Counted from the stretch's first letter, positions 34,330 through 44,676 are shown. The stretch is DNA of 48,933 nt from Cryobacterium sp. (GCA_019638975.1 JAHBST010000008.1:1-48933), one strand, 5' to 3'. Numbers and translations are program-made. Notes: generated by a model not told the origin, from the sequence alone.

Positions 34330-35334
34330 TTAGGGCAGGACGACGACCTGCGCCCCATACACGAGGCCGGCACCGAAGCCGATTTGCAGCGCGAGGCCGC
34401 CGGAAAGTTCGGGATGCTCCTTGAGCAGGCGGTGGGTGGCAAGCGGAATCGAGGCGGCAGAGGTATTCCCCGTCGTCTCGATATCGCGCGCGATGATCAC
34501 CGAGTCCGGCAATTTGAGCTGCTTCGCGAATTCGTCGATGATGCGCATATTCGCCTGATGCGGGATGAACGCGGCGAGGTCTGAAGCGGTGATTCCCGCA
34601 TCCTCGAGCGCTTTCTTCGCAACCTTCGCCATGTCCCACACGGCCCAGCGGAACACGGTCTGGCCCTCCTGGCGCAGCGTCGGCCAATTCGCGTCACCCT
34701 CGCGATAGTCGATGAGCGTCGCGTTCATGCCCACCGCCGCGGCTTTCGAGCCATCCGAACCCCACACTGCCGGAGCAATTCCCGGAAAGTCGCTCGGACC
34801 GACGACGACGGCACCTGCGCCGTCGCCGAGAAGGAAAGAAATCGAGCGATCCGTCGGGTCGACCAGATCGGAGAGCTTCTCGGCGCCGATGACAAGGGCG
34901 AAGTGGGCCGCACCCGAGCGGATGAGCGCATCCGCTTGCGTGAGAGCATACGAATAGCCCGCGCACGCCGCGTTCGCGTCATACGCCGCTGCCGGATTGG
35001 CACCCACGCGATCGGCGACGACAGCCGCCATCGAGGGCGTCTGCTGCACGTTGCTGATCGTGGCGATGATGACGAGGTCGATGTCCGCCGCGTCAACGCC
35101 CGAAACCTCGATGGCTTCTTTGGCGGCTTCCGTGGCAAGGTCGACGGCAAGGAGTCCGGCGGATGCTCGCGTGCGCGTCACGATCCCGGTGCGTTGCTGA
35201 ATCCATTCGTCGCTCGAATCGATCGGCCCGACGAGCTCCTCATTGGGTACAACCCGATCGCCTCGCGCCGCGCCGAAACCGTAAAGACGAGTGAACTTCG
35301 CGCCCGTGGACTGCTTGAGCTGGGGGGTTTTCAT
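34330..35334 (-). CDS. fabH: 3-oxoacyl-ACP synthase III
   Basis: The protein has 334 residues and starts fatty acid synthesis by condensing an acyl-CoA with malonyl-ACP. The catalytic triad is visible: Cys124 in ANAACAGYSYAL, His259 in FIPHQANMRIIDEF and Asn290 in TTGNTSAASIPLA. The start ATG overlaps the fabD stop (ATGA), so the two are translationally coupled. The end is close to acpP on the same strand. In Actinobacteria FabH usually accepts branched acyl-CoA primers; this is family knowledge, not visible here. Confidence 0.95.
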   Translation of the reverse strand: MKTPQLKQSTGAKFTRLYGFGAARGDRVVPNEELVGPIDSSDEWIQQRTGIVTRTRASAGLLAVDLATEAAKEAIEVSGVDAADIDLVIIATISNVQQTPSMAAVVADRVGANPAAAYDANAACAGYSYALTQADALIRSGAAHFALVIGAEKLSDLVDPTDRSISFLLGDGAGAVVVGPSDFPGIAPAVWGSDGSKAAAVGMNATLIDYREGDANWPTLRQEGQTVFRWAVWDMAKVAKKALEDAGITASDLAAFIPHQANMRIIDEFAKQLKLPDSVIIARDIETTGNTSAASIPLATHRLLKEHPELSGGLALQIGFGAGLVYGAQVVVLP

Positions 35335-36245
35335 GAGTTCTCCATCATCTCGATCGCCGCGGGAATGTCATCCGGTGTCTTGACTGCGACAGCAGGTACG
35401 CCTTTCAACCCGCGTTTGGCGAGACCCACGAGCGCGCCGGCGGGGGCAAGCTCGATGATGCCGGTGACTCCGGCCTCGGCAAAGGAGTCCATGCATTTGT
35501 CCCAGCGAACCGGTGAGGAAACCTGGCCGACCAGAAGGTCCACGAATTCCCGTCCGCCCGACACTCGGCCGCCGTTCCGATTGGTCCAGATCGGCACAAT
35601 CGGCTCGCCCGGTTCGAGGATGGCAGCGGCAGTCCTCAATCGATCCACGGCCGGCTCCATATAGCGAGTGTGAAACGCGCCGGCCACTTGGAGCGGAATG
35701 ACTCGGGCACTTGCCGGTGGATCGTTCTTGAGGTTTTCGAGGGCGTCGAGCGCCCCCGCCACCACGACTTGCCCGCCGCCATTGAAGTTGGCTGGCTCAA
35801 GGTCCAGTTCACCGAGCCGGGACAACAACTCGGTTTCGTCGGCTCCGACGACCGCGCTCATTCCGGTCGGGGTGATCGCTGCGGCGTCCGCCATCGCGCG
35901 ACCGCGCTCCGCGACGAGACTCATCGCGTCGGCGTCGCTCAGGATGCCGGCGGCGGCCGCCGCCGTGAGTTCTCCCACCGAATGCCCCGCGATGCCGTCG
36001 ACGAGCTCACGCCGGCCCTGGAGCAAAACGAAGAGAGTGAGCAACCCCGCGGCCACGATGAGCGGTTGGGCAACCCTCGTGTCGCGAATCGTGTCGGCAT
36101 CCGAAACCGTGCCGTGCATCGCGAGATCAAGTCCTGCGGCATCCGAATACCGCGCCAGTCGCTCGGCGAGCCCGGGAACTTCGAGCCACGGAGCGAGGAA
36201 TCCGGGGGTTTGCGAGCCCTGACCCGGGCAGACGACGACAATCAC
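35331..36245 (-). CDS. fabD: Malonyl-CoA:ACP transacylase
   Basis: The protein has 304 residues and loads malonyl groups onto ACP. It begins VIVVVCPGQGSQTPGFLAPW, has the nucleophile motif GHSVGE at about residues 87-92 and the histidine region VAGAFHTRYM. The GTG at 36245 is chosen because the family starts directly before CPGQGSQ; the frame runs further upstream without similarity. It is the first gene of the fab operon, 101 bases downstream of the FasR-like regulator gene on the same strand. Confidence 0.93.
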   Translation of the reverse strand: MIVVVCPGQGSQTPGFLAPWLEVPGLAERLARYSDAAGLDLAMHGTVSDADTIRDTRVAQPLIVAAGLLTLFVLLQGRRELVDGIAGHSVGELTAAAAAGILSDADAMSLVAERGRAMADAAAITPTGMSAVVGADETELLSRLGELDLEPANFNGGGQVVVAGALDALENLKNDPPASARVIPLQVAGAFHTRYMEPAVDRLRTAAAILEPGEPIVPIWTNRNGGRVSGGREFVDLLVGQVSSPVRWDKCMDSFAEAGVTGIIELAPAGALVGLAKRGLKGVPAVAVKTPDDIPAAIEMMENS

Positions 36246-36346
36246 TTCTCTAGTCTCCCAATCCTCGCGCGGTTTGCACTGTGACAACTCCACCAACAAT
36301 AGCGGGGAGCTTTGTCCCAACCCACAGCGCTCGTCGGGAGTGGCCC

Positions 36347-37597
36347 CTACTTTCGGCGCCTGCCGCTGCCATCCGGCTCCGCGATGGACCCGATGATGAG
36401 CGCCGCTTGCAGAATGAGCGACTCTCGCGACCCCGTCGCGTCGTACCCGATGACTTCGGACACTCGCTTCAATCGATAACGGACCGTGTTGGGATGCACG
36501 AAAAGCTCCCGAGCGGTCGCCTCGAGCGAACGCCCATTGTCGAGGTAGGCCCACAGCGTCACGAGCAGTTCGTTCGAATGGTTCTGGAGTGGCCGGTAGA
36601 TGCGATTGATGAGCGTGGTGCGGGCGAGAGCATCCCCGGCGAGGGCGCGCTCCGGGAGCAAATCGTCGGACAGCGCGGGCCGGGGAGCGTTGCGCCACGA
36701 TCGCGCGACGGCGAACCCCGCCAGCGCGGCCTTCGCGCTTCGATTGGCGTCGACAAGGCTCGGCACATCGTGCCCCAGCACGAGGTGCCCGTCGCCGAAA
36801 CCCGGCTCGAGCGCCTTGGCGATGTCGAGAAACGAGAGTTGAGCCGGCGAACTCTCCGAATCGCCGACGGGCGAGGGCAACGCGCGGCCGATGACGAGCA
36901 CGAGACGTGAGCCCTGCACTCCGATGAGCACATCGGCGTCGAGGTGGCGTGCGGTTCGCCGCAGCATGTCGACATCCAGCACGGGCGGTGCCGTGCCCAC
37001 GAGCACGGACACTTCACCATGTCCGTGCCATCCGAGGGCCGCGATGCGGCTGGGGAGCTCGTCGTCGTATTCTCCGCTCAGGATGCGATCGACGACGAGC
37101 GCTTCGAGCCGCGCATCCCACAGCCCGCGGGCTTCGGCCGCCCGCGCATACACATCCGCAGCGCCGAACGCGATTTCCCGGGAGTAGAGGAGAATCGCTT
37201 CGCGAAGGGATTCGTCGCGCCCCTTGACGCGTTCCTCGACAACCTCCACCGTGACTTTGATGAGCTGAAGGGTTTGCGTAAGGCTGACGGAGCGGAGGAG
37301 TTCGCGGGGCGCGACGCCGAAGACATCCGCGGCAATCCACGGAGTGGACGCGGGATCGTCATACCACTGGATGAACGAAGAAATTCCCGCTTGCGCGACC
37401 ATCCCGACGGCCGAGCGACGTCCTGGCGGCATTTCGCCATACCACGGCAGTGTTTCGTCCAGTCGCTGCAAAGTCGCCGTAGCCAGTTCCCCCGACACCG
37501 TCTTGAGCCAGGCCAGGGTTTGCGCTTTCGTTTTCGGCGGTCGTGCCGGAGGAGCCGGTGCGTTGTTGGCCGGCTTCGCAGGAGTAGCTGGGGTCAT
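36347..37597 (-). CDS. fasR: PucR-type helix-turn-helix regulator, FasR-like
   Basis: The protein has 416 residues. After a Pro/Ala-rich N-terminus (residues 1-22) there is a long helical region and a GGDEF-like PucR middle part. The C-terminal DNA-binding domain reads LLVTLWAYLDNGRSLEATARELFVHPNTVRYRLKRVSEVIG. A regulator of this build directly upstream of fabD in Streptomyces coelicolor is FasR, an activator of the fabD-fabH-acpP-fabF operon. The same position here supports the same role. The name is assigned by synteny and domain type. The 101 bases before fabD probably contain its target, but I could not define a site. Confidence 0.82.
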   Translation of the reverse strand: MTPATPAKPANNAPAPPARPPKTKAQTLAWLKTVSGELATATLQRLDETLPWYGEMPPGRRSAVGMVAQAGISSFIQWYDDPASTPWIAADVFGVAPRELLRSVSLTQTLQLIKVTVEVVEERVKGRDESLREAILLYSREIAFGAADVYARAAEARGLWDARLEALVVDRILSGEYDDELPSRIAALGWHGHGEVSVLVGTAPPVLDVDMLRRTARHLDADVLIGVQGSRLVLVIGRALPSPVGDSESSPAQLSFLDIAKALEPGFGDGHLVLGHDVPSLVDANRSAKAALAGFAVARSWRNAPRPALSDDLLPERALAGDALARTTLINRIYRPLQNHSNELLVTLWAYLDNGRSLEATARELFVHPNTVRYRLKRVSEVIGYDATGSRESLILQAALIIGSIAEPDGSGRRRK

Positions 37598-37624
37598 CGC
37601 TCGCGATCTTGTACTGTCGGCCGA

Positions 37625-40351
37625 CTAGCTTTCGCCGCCTGCAGAGCCTGTCGTTCCGGCGTTCACGTCGTGCAGCCGATAGCGGTCGATGGCCTGCTGG
37701 GCGAGCGCTGGATCCAGTCGTCCCTGCCGCGCGAGCGCCTCGAGGGTGCGCACGACCACCGACGGTCCGTCGATTTTGAAGAATCGCCGTGCCGCTGCCC
37801 GCGTGTCGGAAAAACCGTAGTCGTCTGCTCCGAGCGTCGCGAAGTCACCGGGCACGAATCTGCGGATCTGGTCGGGAACCGCGTGCATGTAGTCGCTCAC
37901 CGCGATGAAGGGTCCTTCGGCGCCCGTGAGTTTTTGCGTGAGGTAAGGCATCCGCGCCCCCTCGTCGGGGTGAAGGAAGTTCCATTCATCGGCTTCGAGC
38001 CCCTCGCGGCGAAGTTCCGTCCAGGACGTCACGGACCAGACATCCGCCGCGACTCCCCAATCCTTCGCGAGAAGCTCCTGGGCTTCGAGAATCCACGGAA
38101 CGCCCACCCCTGAGGCCAGCAATTGCGCTCGTGGCCCGCCGGCATCGGAGCGTTTGAGCAGATAGATCCCTTTCAACAAGCCCTCGACATCGAGGTTGTC
38201 CGGTTCAGCGGGCTGCACGAGCGGTTCGTTGTAGATCGTGATGTAGTACATGACGTCCGGATGCGGGTGCCGACCACCGTACATTCGATCCAGTCCCGCC
38301 TTCACAATTTGCCCGAGCTCGTAGCCGTAAGCGGGGTCGTAGGACACGACGGACGGGTTTGTGGACGCGAGCAAGTGGGAGTGGCCGTCCGCGTGTTGCA
38401 GTCCTTCGCCGGTCAGTGTCGTTCGCCCGGCGGTTGCTCCCATGATGAAGCCGCGCGCCATTTGGTCGCCGGCCGCCCACATGCTGTCTCCCGTCCGCTG
38501 GAATCCGAACATGGAGTAGAACACGTAGATCGGTATGAGCGGCTCGCCGTGCGTCGCGTAGGAACTGCCCGCCGCAGTGAAAGCGGAGAATGCACCGGCT
38601 TCGTTGATGCCGACGTGGAGAATCTGGCCTTGTTCGCTCTCTTTGTACGCGAGCAGCAGGTCGCGATCGACCGAGGTGTAGTGCATGCCGTTCGGGTTGT
38701 AGATCTTCGCAGTCGGGAAATACGCATCCATGCCGAACGTGCGTGCCTCGTCCGGGATGATGGGCACGATGCGGTGACCGAAATCCTTCGACTTCAAGAG
38801 GTCTTTCAGCAAGCGGGCGAAAGCCATCGTCGTCGCCACTTCCTGCTTCCCGGAGCCGCGGCGCGCGACCTCGTAAGCAGTGTCGTCCGGAAGCGTGATT
38901 TGCGTGTAACGCGAACGCCGTTCGGGGACGAATCCGCCGAGCGCACGTCGACGATCGAGCAAGTACTGGATCGCCGGGTCGTTCTCGCCGGGATGGTAGA
39001 ACGGCGGGAGGTAGGGGTTCTCCTCGAGGACGGCGTCCGTGATCGGGATCTGCATCGCATCGCGGAAATCCTTGAGATTGTCGAGTGAGAGTTTCTTCAT
39101 TTGGTGCGTTGCGTTGCGCCCCTCGAAGGACGGGCCAAGGCCGTAGCCCTTGATCGTCTTGGCAAGAATGACGGTCGGCTGTCCCTTGTGATCCGTCGCC
39201 GATTTGAAGGCCGCGTAAACCTTCCGGTAGTCGTGACCTCCGCGCTTGAGCTTCCAGAGCTGATCATCCGTGTAGTCCTTAACCATTTCGGCGACACGCG
39301 GATCTCTCCCGAAGAAGTTTTCGCGAACGTAGGCGCCGCTTTCGGCCTTGTACGTCTGGTAGTCACCGTCCGGCGTCTGGTTCATGAGATTGACGAGCGC
39401 GCCATCCGTGTCTTTCGCGAGAAGCGCATCCCACTCGCGGCCCCAAATGACCTTGATGACGTTCCAGCCGGCGCCCCGGAAAAAGCTTTCGAGTTCCTGA
39501 ATGATCTTGCCGTTGCCGCGCACGGGACCATCGAGGCGCTGCAGATTGCAATTGATGACGAACGTGAGGTTGTCGAGATTGTGGTTGGCGGCCCACTGGA
39601 GTGCACCGCGGCTCTCCACTTCATCCATCTCGCCGTCGCCGAGGAATGCCCACACGTGACTATCGGAGAGATCTTTGATGCCGCGATTCGTGAGATAACG
39701 GTTGGTCTCCGCTTGCCAAATCGCGTTGAGCGGGCCGAGCCCCATCGAAACCGTGGGAAACTCCCAGAAATCCGGCATGAGATGCGGATGCGGATACGAG
39801 CTCAAGCCATTGGGTGCTTTCGACTTTTCCTGACGAAATCCGTCGAGTTGAGTCTCGTTGATTCTGCCCTCGAGGAAAGCCCGTGCATACATACCGGGGG
39901 ACGCGTGGCCTTGATAGAAAATCTGGTCGGCGCCGCCTGGATTGTCGTGGCCGTGGAAAAAGTGGTTGTGTCCCACTTCGTAGAGCGCCGCGGACGACGC
40001 ATAGGTCGAAATATGGCCGCCGACCGCGATTCCTGGTCGCTGCGCGCGGTGCACGGTGATGGCGGCATTCCAGCGGAGCCAGGCCCGGTACTTGCGCTCG
40101 ATCTCTTCGTCGCCCGGGAACTCGGGCTCATTCTCGGGCGCGATCGTATTGATGTAGTCGGTCGTGGGCACCATGGGAACCCCGAGCTGAAGCTCCTTGG
40201 AGCGCTTGAGCAGGCTCATCATGATGTCGCGGGCACGTTCGCGACCCTGCTCGGCGACAAGCCCGTCGAGGGATTCCCGCCATTCGGCGGTCTCTTCAGG
40301 GTCGGAATCGATGTGGTTCATCGAGTAGGGGTCCTGGTCGTTGACTGTCAC
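37625..40351 (-). CDS. aceE: Pyruvate dehydrogenase E1 component, homodimeric type
   Basis: The protein has 908 residues and decarboxylates pyruvate with thiamine diphosphate, feeding the acetyl group to the E2 subunit. The cofactor motif is [18 protein letters not shown] with [19 protein letters not shown] behind it. Other typical parts are [20 protein letters not shown] and [14 protein letters not shown] [21 protein letters not shown]. The GTG at 40351 has GAGG 6 bases upstream; the frame extends nine codons further. It stands alone, with the E2 and E3 genes elsewhere. It is 27 bases upstream (genome order) of the FasR-like gene, which reads in the same direction. Confidence 0.95.
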   Translation of the reverse strand: MTVNDQDPYSMNHIDSDPEETAEWRESLDGLVAEQGRERARDIMMSLLKRSKELQLGVPMVPTTDYINTIAPENEPEFPGDEEIERKYRAWLRWNAAITVHRAQRPGIAVGGHISTYASSAALYEVGHNHFFHGHDNPGGADQIFYQGHASPGMYARAFLEGRINETQLDGFRQEKSKAPNGLSSYPHPHLMPDFWEFPTVSMGLGPLNAIWQAETNRYLTNRGIKDLSDSHVWAFLGDGEMDEVESRGALQWAANHNLDNLTFVINCNLQRLDGPVRGNGKIIQELESFFRGAGWNVIKVIWGREWDALLAKDTDGALVNLMNQTPDGDYQTYKAESGAYVRENFFGRDPRVAEMVKDYTDDQLWKLKRGGHDYRKVYAAFKSATDHKGQPTVILAKTIKGYGLGPSFEGRNATHQMKKLSLDNLKDFRDAMQIPITDAVLEENPYLPPFYHPGENDPAIQYLLDRRRALGGFVPERRSRYTQITLPDDTAYEVARRGSGKQEVATTMAFARLLKDLLKSKDFGHRIVPIIPDEARTFGMDAYFPTAKIYNPNGMHYTSVDRDLLLAYKESEQGQILHVGINEAGAFSAFTAAGSSYATHGEPLIPIYVFYSMFGFQRTGDSMWAAGDQMARGFIMGATAGRTTLTGEGLQHADGHSHLLASTNPSVVSYDPAYGYELGQIVKAGLDRMYGGRHPHPDVMYYITIYNEPLVQPAEPDNLDVEGLLKGIYLLKRSDAGGPRAQLLASGVGVPWILEAQELLAKDWGVAADVWSVTSWTELRREGLEADEWNFLHPDEGARMPYLTQKLTGAEGPFIAVSDYMHAVPDQIRRFVPGDFATLGADDYGFSDTRAAARRFFKIDGPSVVVRTLEALARQGRLDPALAQQAIDRYRLHDVNAGTTGSAGGES

Positions 40352-40484
40352 GGTTGACCTCGCATGGTTCTTTGCCAACGCGTTGGTCCGCGTCGATCTC
40401 TATGGCCAGCGCGCCACAATGATCGGTTCGCGACGGTGTGTGGCGGGGGTGCTGGAGCACGCCAATTCTAGTGAGTCCAGCTTG

Positions 40485-40925
40485 TCATGGTTTTCGTTCG
40501 GACGACGCCTTCACGGTCGTCCCGCCGGCGTGGAGCAGTTCCCTCAATTCTTCGATCATGAGGAGCTGGCGCTGGTTCAGCTCCATGAGCTGTTCGATGT
40601 CGGCCTTCGCAGCGAGGTTCGTGTCGTAATCATGCTGTGCGAGAGCCGCGGCGATCCCATCCTGACGCTTGGCGGCGATGAGAAGGATGGCACCCTGCAG
40701 GCCGGCGAGCATGCTCAAGAACAGGTTGAGAAGAATGAACGGGTACGGGTCCCAGCGAGCGCTTGCGAGCAGCGTATTCAGCGCGGCCCACAGCAGCATG
40801 AACAACACGAACAGTCCAACGAAAATCCAGCTGCCCATTCCGTTTCGCATGACGTCTGCGGCGCGCTGGCCCACGCTCAGGCTGGCCTGTTGCTTTTGGT
40901 GCCAATTGAGTTGTTTCTCGGTCAT
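40485..40925 (-). CDS. DUF1003 membrane protein
   Basis: The protein has 146 residues. After a polar start (TEKQLNWHQKQQASLSVGQRAAD) there are two hydrophobic segments, about residues 33-52 and 63-83, with SWIFVGLFVLFMLLWAALN and WDPYPFILLNLFLSMLAGLQG between and within them, the DUF1003 signature. A charged helical tail follows (DIEQLMELNQRQLLMIEELREL). The function is unknown. TACACT stands 6 bases before the ATG, so the mRNA is probably leaderless. It is divergent from the tRNA-Val gene and lies upstream of aceE on the same strand. Confidence 0.8.
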   Translation of the reverse strand: MTEKQLNWHQKQQASLSVGQRAADVMRNGMGSWIFVGLFVLFMLLWAALNTLLASARWDPYPFILLNLFLSMLAGLQGAILLIAAKRQDGIAAALAQHDYDTNLAAKADIEQLMELNQRQLLMIEELRELLHAGGTTVKASSERKP

Positions 40926-40931
40926 GCGGTC

Positions 40932-40937
40932 AGTGTA
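40932..40937 (-). promoter_or_regulatory. Candidate -10 box of a leaderless DUF1003 transcript
   Basis: On the minus strand TACACT is followed by six bases and the ATG of the DUF1003 gene; no Shine-Dalgarno sequence is present. This spacing places the transcription start on the start codon. Confidence 0.4.
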
Positions 40938-40996
40938 AGTCGGCGACGGCACGCGGGACGGTATCATGGTGCAACATTCCTGCCCGTAGCGGACAG

Positions 40997-41069
40997 GGGC
41001 CTTTAGCTCAGCTGGTAGAGCGCCACGTTTACACCGTGGATGTCATCGGTTCGATCCCGGTAGGGCCCA
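40997..41069 (+). tRNA. tRNA-Val, anticodon TAC
   Basis: All arms fold: acceptor GGGCCTT with AGGGCCC (one G-U), D arm GCTC..GAGC, anticodon stem CCACG/CGTGG with loop TTTACAC (anticodon TAC, valine), T arm ATCGG-TTCGATC-CCGGT, and discriminator A at 41069. The CCA end is not encoded (ACTG follows). Confidence 0.95.
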
Positions 41070-41161
41070 CTGTTTTGATTCGCGAGCAATCCGCATCATG
41101 TGGATTCGTCACCAATCCGACTCTCGCGGCACGCCGTGGTTGCGGGAGCCTGTGGACGACG

Positions 41162-41167
41162 TATCAT
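41162..41167 (+). promoter_or_regulatory. Candidate -10 box of a leaderless transporter transcript
   Basis: TATCAT lies 7 bases before the ATG at 41175 and no ribosome binding site is seen, so translation of the transporter probably starts on a leaderless mRNA. Confidence 0.35.
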
Positions 41168-41174
41168 GTGGCCC

Positions 41175-43778
41175 ATGGTTGACCACGACAACCCGGCCGA
41201 TGGCGACCGCGATTCCGGGGCGGATGATGCTCCTTCGCGTGAGCCCATAGGCCCGAGGCGATCAACGTGGACGCCCCCTCCCGCGCAAAGTCAACGCGAA
41301 CCCGAGTCGATGAGCGACGACGATCTCGCGAGCGCGCTCGAGGAAGATTTCGATCGTGCGACGCATTCAGGAGCTCTGCCGATTGTCCCCCCGGAAACCG
41401 ATGGAGAGGGGAACTCGCCCGACGCCGTCGACGATGAGCATTCTTCTCCAGAGGTAACCGAGGCCGATTCCCTTGCACCGCCGGTTCGGCGCTCGATTCC
41501 GATGAGTGAGTTGGCGGCGACGCTCGCTGAACAGGCCGATCGGCCGGGCAACTCGGGGGACGTCATGGCCGCTCTCGAGGAACAACTCCGGCTTCGCGAG
41601 CTGGATGCCGCCGAGTTCAGTTCCTGGCAGGACACCGTTCTCGCATCCGGAGAACCCGATGCGATCGATCAAATCGAGTCGGCGCGGTCAGCGTTCGGGG
41701 ACCTCTTTGCGTCGCCGCCGGATGCTGCTGCGCCGGAACCTGCGCCAGAACCTGCGCCGGAAGCGGAGCACAGCGCTGAAGCGACGCACACGTTCCGTCA
41801 GGATGAAGTGCTCGACAGTGATCTCAAGAGCGCTCCGGCCCCGATGACGGCGCCCCTCACCGATATTCCACCGCCTCCAGGGCACGAGTTGACGTCAGCC
41901 CGCGGAGACGTCGAGCCGGAAGACGCGCCGGCGATACCCGATTTGGTGGAGCCGGTTCGCGATTCCTCCGTGTCACCCGGCGGATTCGACTTCGACAGCC
42001 TGTTGAGCGGGGCCGTCACGAACACCGATGGAGAGGCAACGGTATTCTCGGCGGAGCCGATCGAGGGGCCGTCCGGCGGCGACGCTCATCCCGATTCCAT
42101 TCGAGATGAAGATGTTGCGGATACGGATCAGGCATACGCCGATCTCCTCGGACCCTTCCCGGTAACGTCCGAGGGCGTCGCGATCGTCCCTGATACCCCG
42201 GTGCCGCCCGTTGAGCCGATCTCCAGCCGCCAGGCGGCTACCGCGGCAGCGGATGCGCCCGCGAGCGACATGGTTGGGTCCGCCGGTCAGGGGCCTCGGG
42301 TTTTTCACGTCGAGGAGAGTTCTCTCGAGCCAACTCCGACGGATCAGCGGGTGGGGCGAGCCGCGCGATTGTTCTGGATGTGGTTCGCGGCGAACTCCTC
42401 CGTGGTCAGCGTTGCATTCGGTGGCGCCGTCTTCTCGCTCGGCATGAGCCTGCGCCAGGCCATCGTCGCGACCCTCATCGGAGTCGCCATTTCTTTCCTG
42501 CCGCTCGGTCTCGGAACTCTCGCCGGAAAGTGGAGCGGGCAACCCACGATGATCGTCTCGCGGGCAACTTTCGGCCACCTCGGAAACGTCCTGCCCGCTA
42601 TTTTCGCGCTCGTCGTAAGAATCTTCTGGGGCGCGGTTCTCCTGTGGTTCCTGGCGGCCGGAACTTCGCGGATCCTGGTGGGCGCCAAACTCGCGGGCCC
42701 ACTCGGCGAGGCGCAAGTCACGATCATCGGATTAGCGGTTGGATTCCTTCTCGCGCTCGTGATCGCCTACTTCGGCTACGGGCTGATTGCGCGAATTCAG
42801 ATGATCTTCACGATCATTTCTGCGCTGTTGATTGTCGGGCTCATCGCCATCACCTGGCCGGCCGTCAATATCTCGACGGCGTTGACGGTCGGCGACGGCC
42901 CGTGGATTCTCGTCGTCACCGGGGCCGTGCTGGTTTTCAGTTTCGTCGGCCTTGTCTGGGCCGTGAGCAGCGCCGATCTGGCGCGTTACCAAAGGCCGGG
43001 CAGTTCGGGCACGACGTCGATGCTGTGGTCGACCTTCGGCGCGACGATTCCCGCGTTCGTGCTGATTTCGTACGGTGCAATTCTTGCCGCGTCCAATCCG
43101 GATGTCGCGACCGGCCTCGTCGACGCACCCCTCGATACGATCGCACTCTTGATTCCCGTGTGGTACCCGATTCCTCTCATCGCGGCACTGGCGCTCAGCC
43201 TGTTGTCGGGCATCGTCATTTCCATCTATTCCGCCGGATTCGCTCTTCAGGGAACCGGTGCGCGGATGCGTCGACCCGCGGCCGTCGTCATCGTCGGGGT
43301 CGCTGTGGCGGCGGTGGCCATCGCAATGGCGCTGTCAGTCGGTAATTTCTCCCTGATCCTGCGGGACCTTGCGACAACTCTCGCCGTGCCGATGGCCGCG
43401 TGGGCGGGAATTTTCGGTGCGGAGATGATGATCCGGAACAAGGGTTTCCATTCGCAATCGCTCGTGAACCGAGGAGGAATCTACCCCGACGTCAATTGGG
43501 CCAACGTCATCATGCTCGTCGTCGCAACGGTCGTCGGGTTTGGATTGACGACCGCGACGGTCGGCTGGCTGAGCTGGCAGGGATATCTGTTCCCCGTCCT
43601 TGATGTCCCACTATCGAGCGACCTCGCGGGAAGCGACCTCGGCGTGTTCGCTGCGCTCATTCTGGGCATCCTGACGCCGATCATCGCGGGGATTCCAGGT
43701 ATCAGGCGACAAGAGCAACCTGCGGCGATGCGTACGCAGAATCCACCGGTCACGGCACCGCAACGGACGCAGCCCTAG
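41175..43778 (+). CDS. NCS1-like (cytosine/purine permease) transporter with a long acidic N-terminal extension
   Basis: The protein has 867 residues. Residues 1 to about 390 are hydrophilic, rich in Asp, Glu, Pro, Ala and Ser (for example APEPAPEPAPEAEHS), and probably disordered. Residues 395-850 contain about 12 transmembrane segments beginning RAARLFWMWFAANSSVVSVAFGG. The layout, FGHLGNVLPA, and the segment SSADLARYQRPGSSGTTSM recall nucleobase:cation symporters of the cytosine permease type. It should act at the cell membrane. The ATG at 41175 is chosen for the TATCAT box upstream; ATG 41166 is possible. The substrate is open, and the role of the extension is unknown; it is far longer than the family needs. 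Confidence 0.8.
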   Translation: MVDHDNPADGDRDSGADDAPSREPIGPRRSTWTPPPAQSQREPESMSDDDLASALEEDFDRATHSGALPIVPPETDGEGNSPDAVDDEHSSPEVTEADSLAPPVRRSIPMSELAATLAEQADRPGNSGDVMAALEEQLRLRELDAAEFSSWQDTVLASGEPDAIDQIESARSAFGDLFASPPDAAAPEPAPEPAPEAEHSAEATHTFRQDEVLDSDLKSAPAPMTAPLTDIPPPPGHELTSARGDVEPEDAPAIPDLVEPVRDSSVSPGGFDFDSLLSGAVTNTDGEATVFSAEPIEGPSGGDAHPDSIRDEDVADTDQAYADLLGPFPVTSEGVAIVPDTPVPPVEPISSRQAATAAADAPASDMVGSAGQGPRVFHVEESSLEPTPTDQRVGRAARLFWMWFAANSSVVSVAFGGAVFSLGMSLRQAIVATLIGVAISFLPLGLGTLAGKWSGQPTMIVSRATFGHLGNVLPAIFALVVRIFWGAVLLWFLAAGTSRILVGAKLAGPLGEAQVTIIGLAVGFLLALVIAYFGYGLIARIQMIFTIISALLIVGLIAITWPAVNISTALTVGDGPWILVVTGAVLVFSFVGLVWAVSSADLARYQRPGSSGTTSMLWSTFGATIPAFVLISYGAILAASNPDVATGLVDAPLDTIALLIPVWYPIPLIAALALSLLSGIVISIYSAGFALQGTGARMRRPAAVVIVGVAVAAVAIAMALSVGNFSLILRDLATTLAVPMAAWAGIFGAEMMIRNKGFHSQSLVNRGGIYPDVNWANVIMLVVATVVGFGLTTATVGWLSWQGYLFPVLDVPLSSDLAGSDLGVFAALILGILTPIIAGIPGIRRQEQPAAMRTQNPPVTAPQRTQP

Positions 43779-43815
43779 CCGCGGCGCGAGTGCGCTCGCG
43801 AACTAAGCTGGAGTC

Positions 43816-44649
43816 ATGCCCGCCAAGAACGCCGTTACGGTAGCCGACGTCACGCGGGCCGCGGAGCGCTTGTGGCCGGTGGGCGGAGCGGAAGAGTGGG
43901 ACGCGATCGGACTTCTCGCAGGAGATCCGACAGCGTCGGTCGAGCGCATCCATCTCGCGGTAGACGCTGTTCCCGATACTGCCGACGAAGCGATCGCTGA
44001 AGGTGCGGACGTTTTGCTGGTGCATCACCCTTTGCTCTTGCGCGGCGTCACGAGCGTCGCTGAAGATCAGTTCAAGGGCGCCGTGCTGTCGAGGCTCATT
44101 CGCGGCGGGTGCTCGCTGTACGCGGCGCACACGAATGCGGATATCGTGGCCACAGGCACGTCCGTGATTCTGGCCGGGCTCCTCGACCTCGAGCATGCGG
44201 TACCGATCGTTCCGTCGCCCGGTGGGCAGGAGTCGGGCATCGGCCGTCTCGGAACACTCAGGGAATCGGTCACGCTCGGAAGGCTTGCTCGACGACTGGC
44301 CGAAATCCTGCCGCCCACGGCATCCGGCGTGCGGGTTTCCGGCGAGTACGACAAGCCCATCACGAGGATCGCGCTGTGTGCCGGCGCGGGCGACAGTTAT
44401 CTCGATGAACCGGCGGTGCGAACTGCCGACGTCTACATCACGTCCGACCTTCGACATCACCCGGCGTCGGCGTTCCGTGAAACCGCGAAACTCCACAACG
44501 GCCCGGCGCTCATCGACCTTTCGCACTGGGCAAGCGAGTGGTTGTGGCTGGACACCGCAGCAGAGCAGCTTCGCGCCGAGCTGTCGGGTGTTACGGTGAC
44601 GGTCAGCGAACTCCGCACCGATCCGTGGGATTTCACGATTGTCCAGTAA
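43816..44649 (+). CDS. Nif3-like dinuclear metal centre protein (DUF34)
   Basis: The protein has 277 residues. The metal-binding elements of the Nif3/YbgI family are present: VLLVHHPLLLRGVTSV, YAAHTNADIV, and near the end LIDLSHWASEWLWLDTAA with His and Glu. Family members form hexameric rings with a two-metal site; proposed roles include GTP cyclohydrolase-like or metal-dependent hydrolase functions, none firmly assigned. TAAGCT lies 6 bases before the ATG, suggesting a leaderless mRNA. It is followed closely by the coiled-coil protein and RNase H, the usual actinobacterial order. Confidence 0.88.
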   Translation: MPAKNAVTVADVTRAAERLWPVGGAEEWDAIGLLAGDPTASVERIHLAVDAVPDTADEAIAEGADVLLVHHPLLLRGVTSVAEDQFKGAVLSRLIRGGCSLYAAHTNADIVATGTSVILAGLLDLEHAVPIVPSPGGQESGIGRLGTLRESVTLGRLARRLAEILPPTASGVRVSGEYDKPITRIALCAGAGDSYLDEPAVRTADVYITSDLRHHPASAFRETAKLHNGPALIDLSHWASEWLWLDTAAEQLRAELSGVTVTVSELRTDPWDFTIVQ

Positions 44650-44676
44650 AGCGAACAGAGAGTTGGTTCCCCCGCG

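Noticed and set aside
40997..41069. tRNA-Val as an attachment site of an integrated element
   Set aside because: No integrase and no repeated 3' tRNA end are found nearby; the neighbours are ordinary chromosomal genes.
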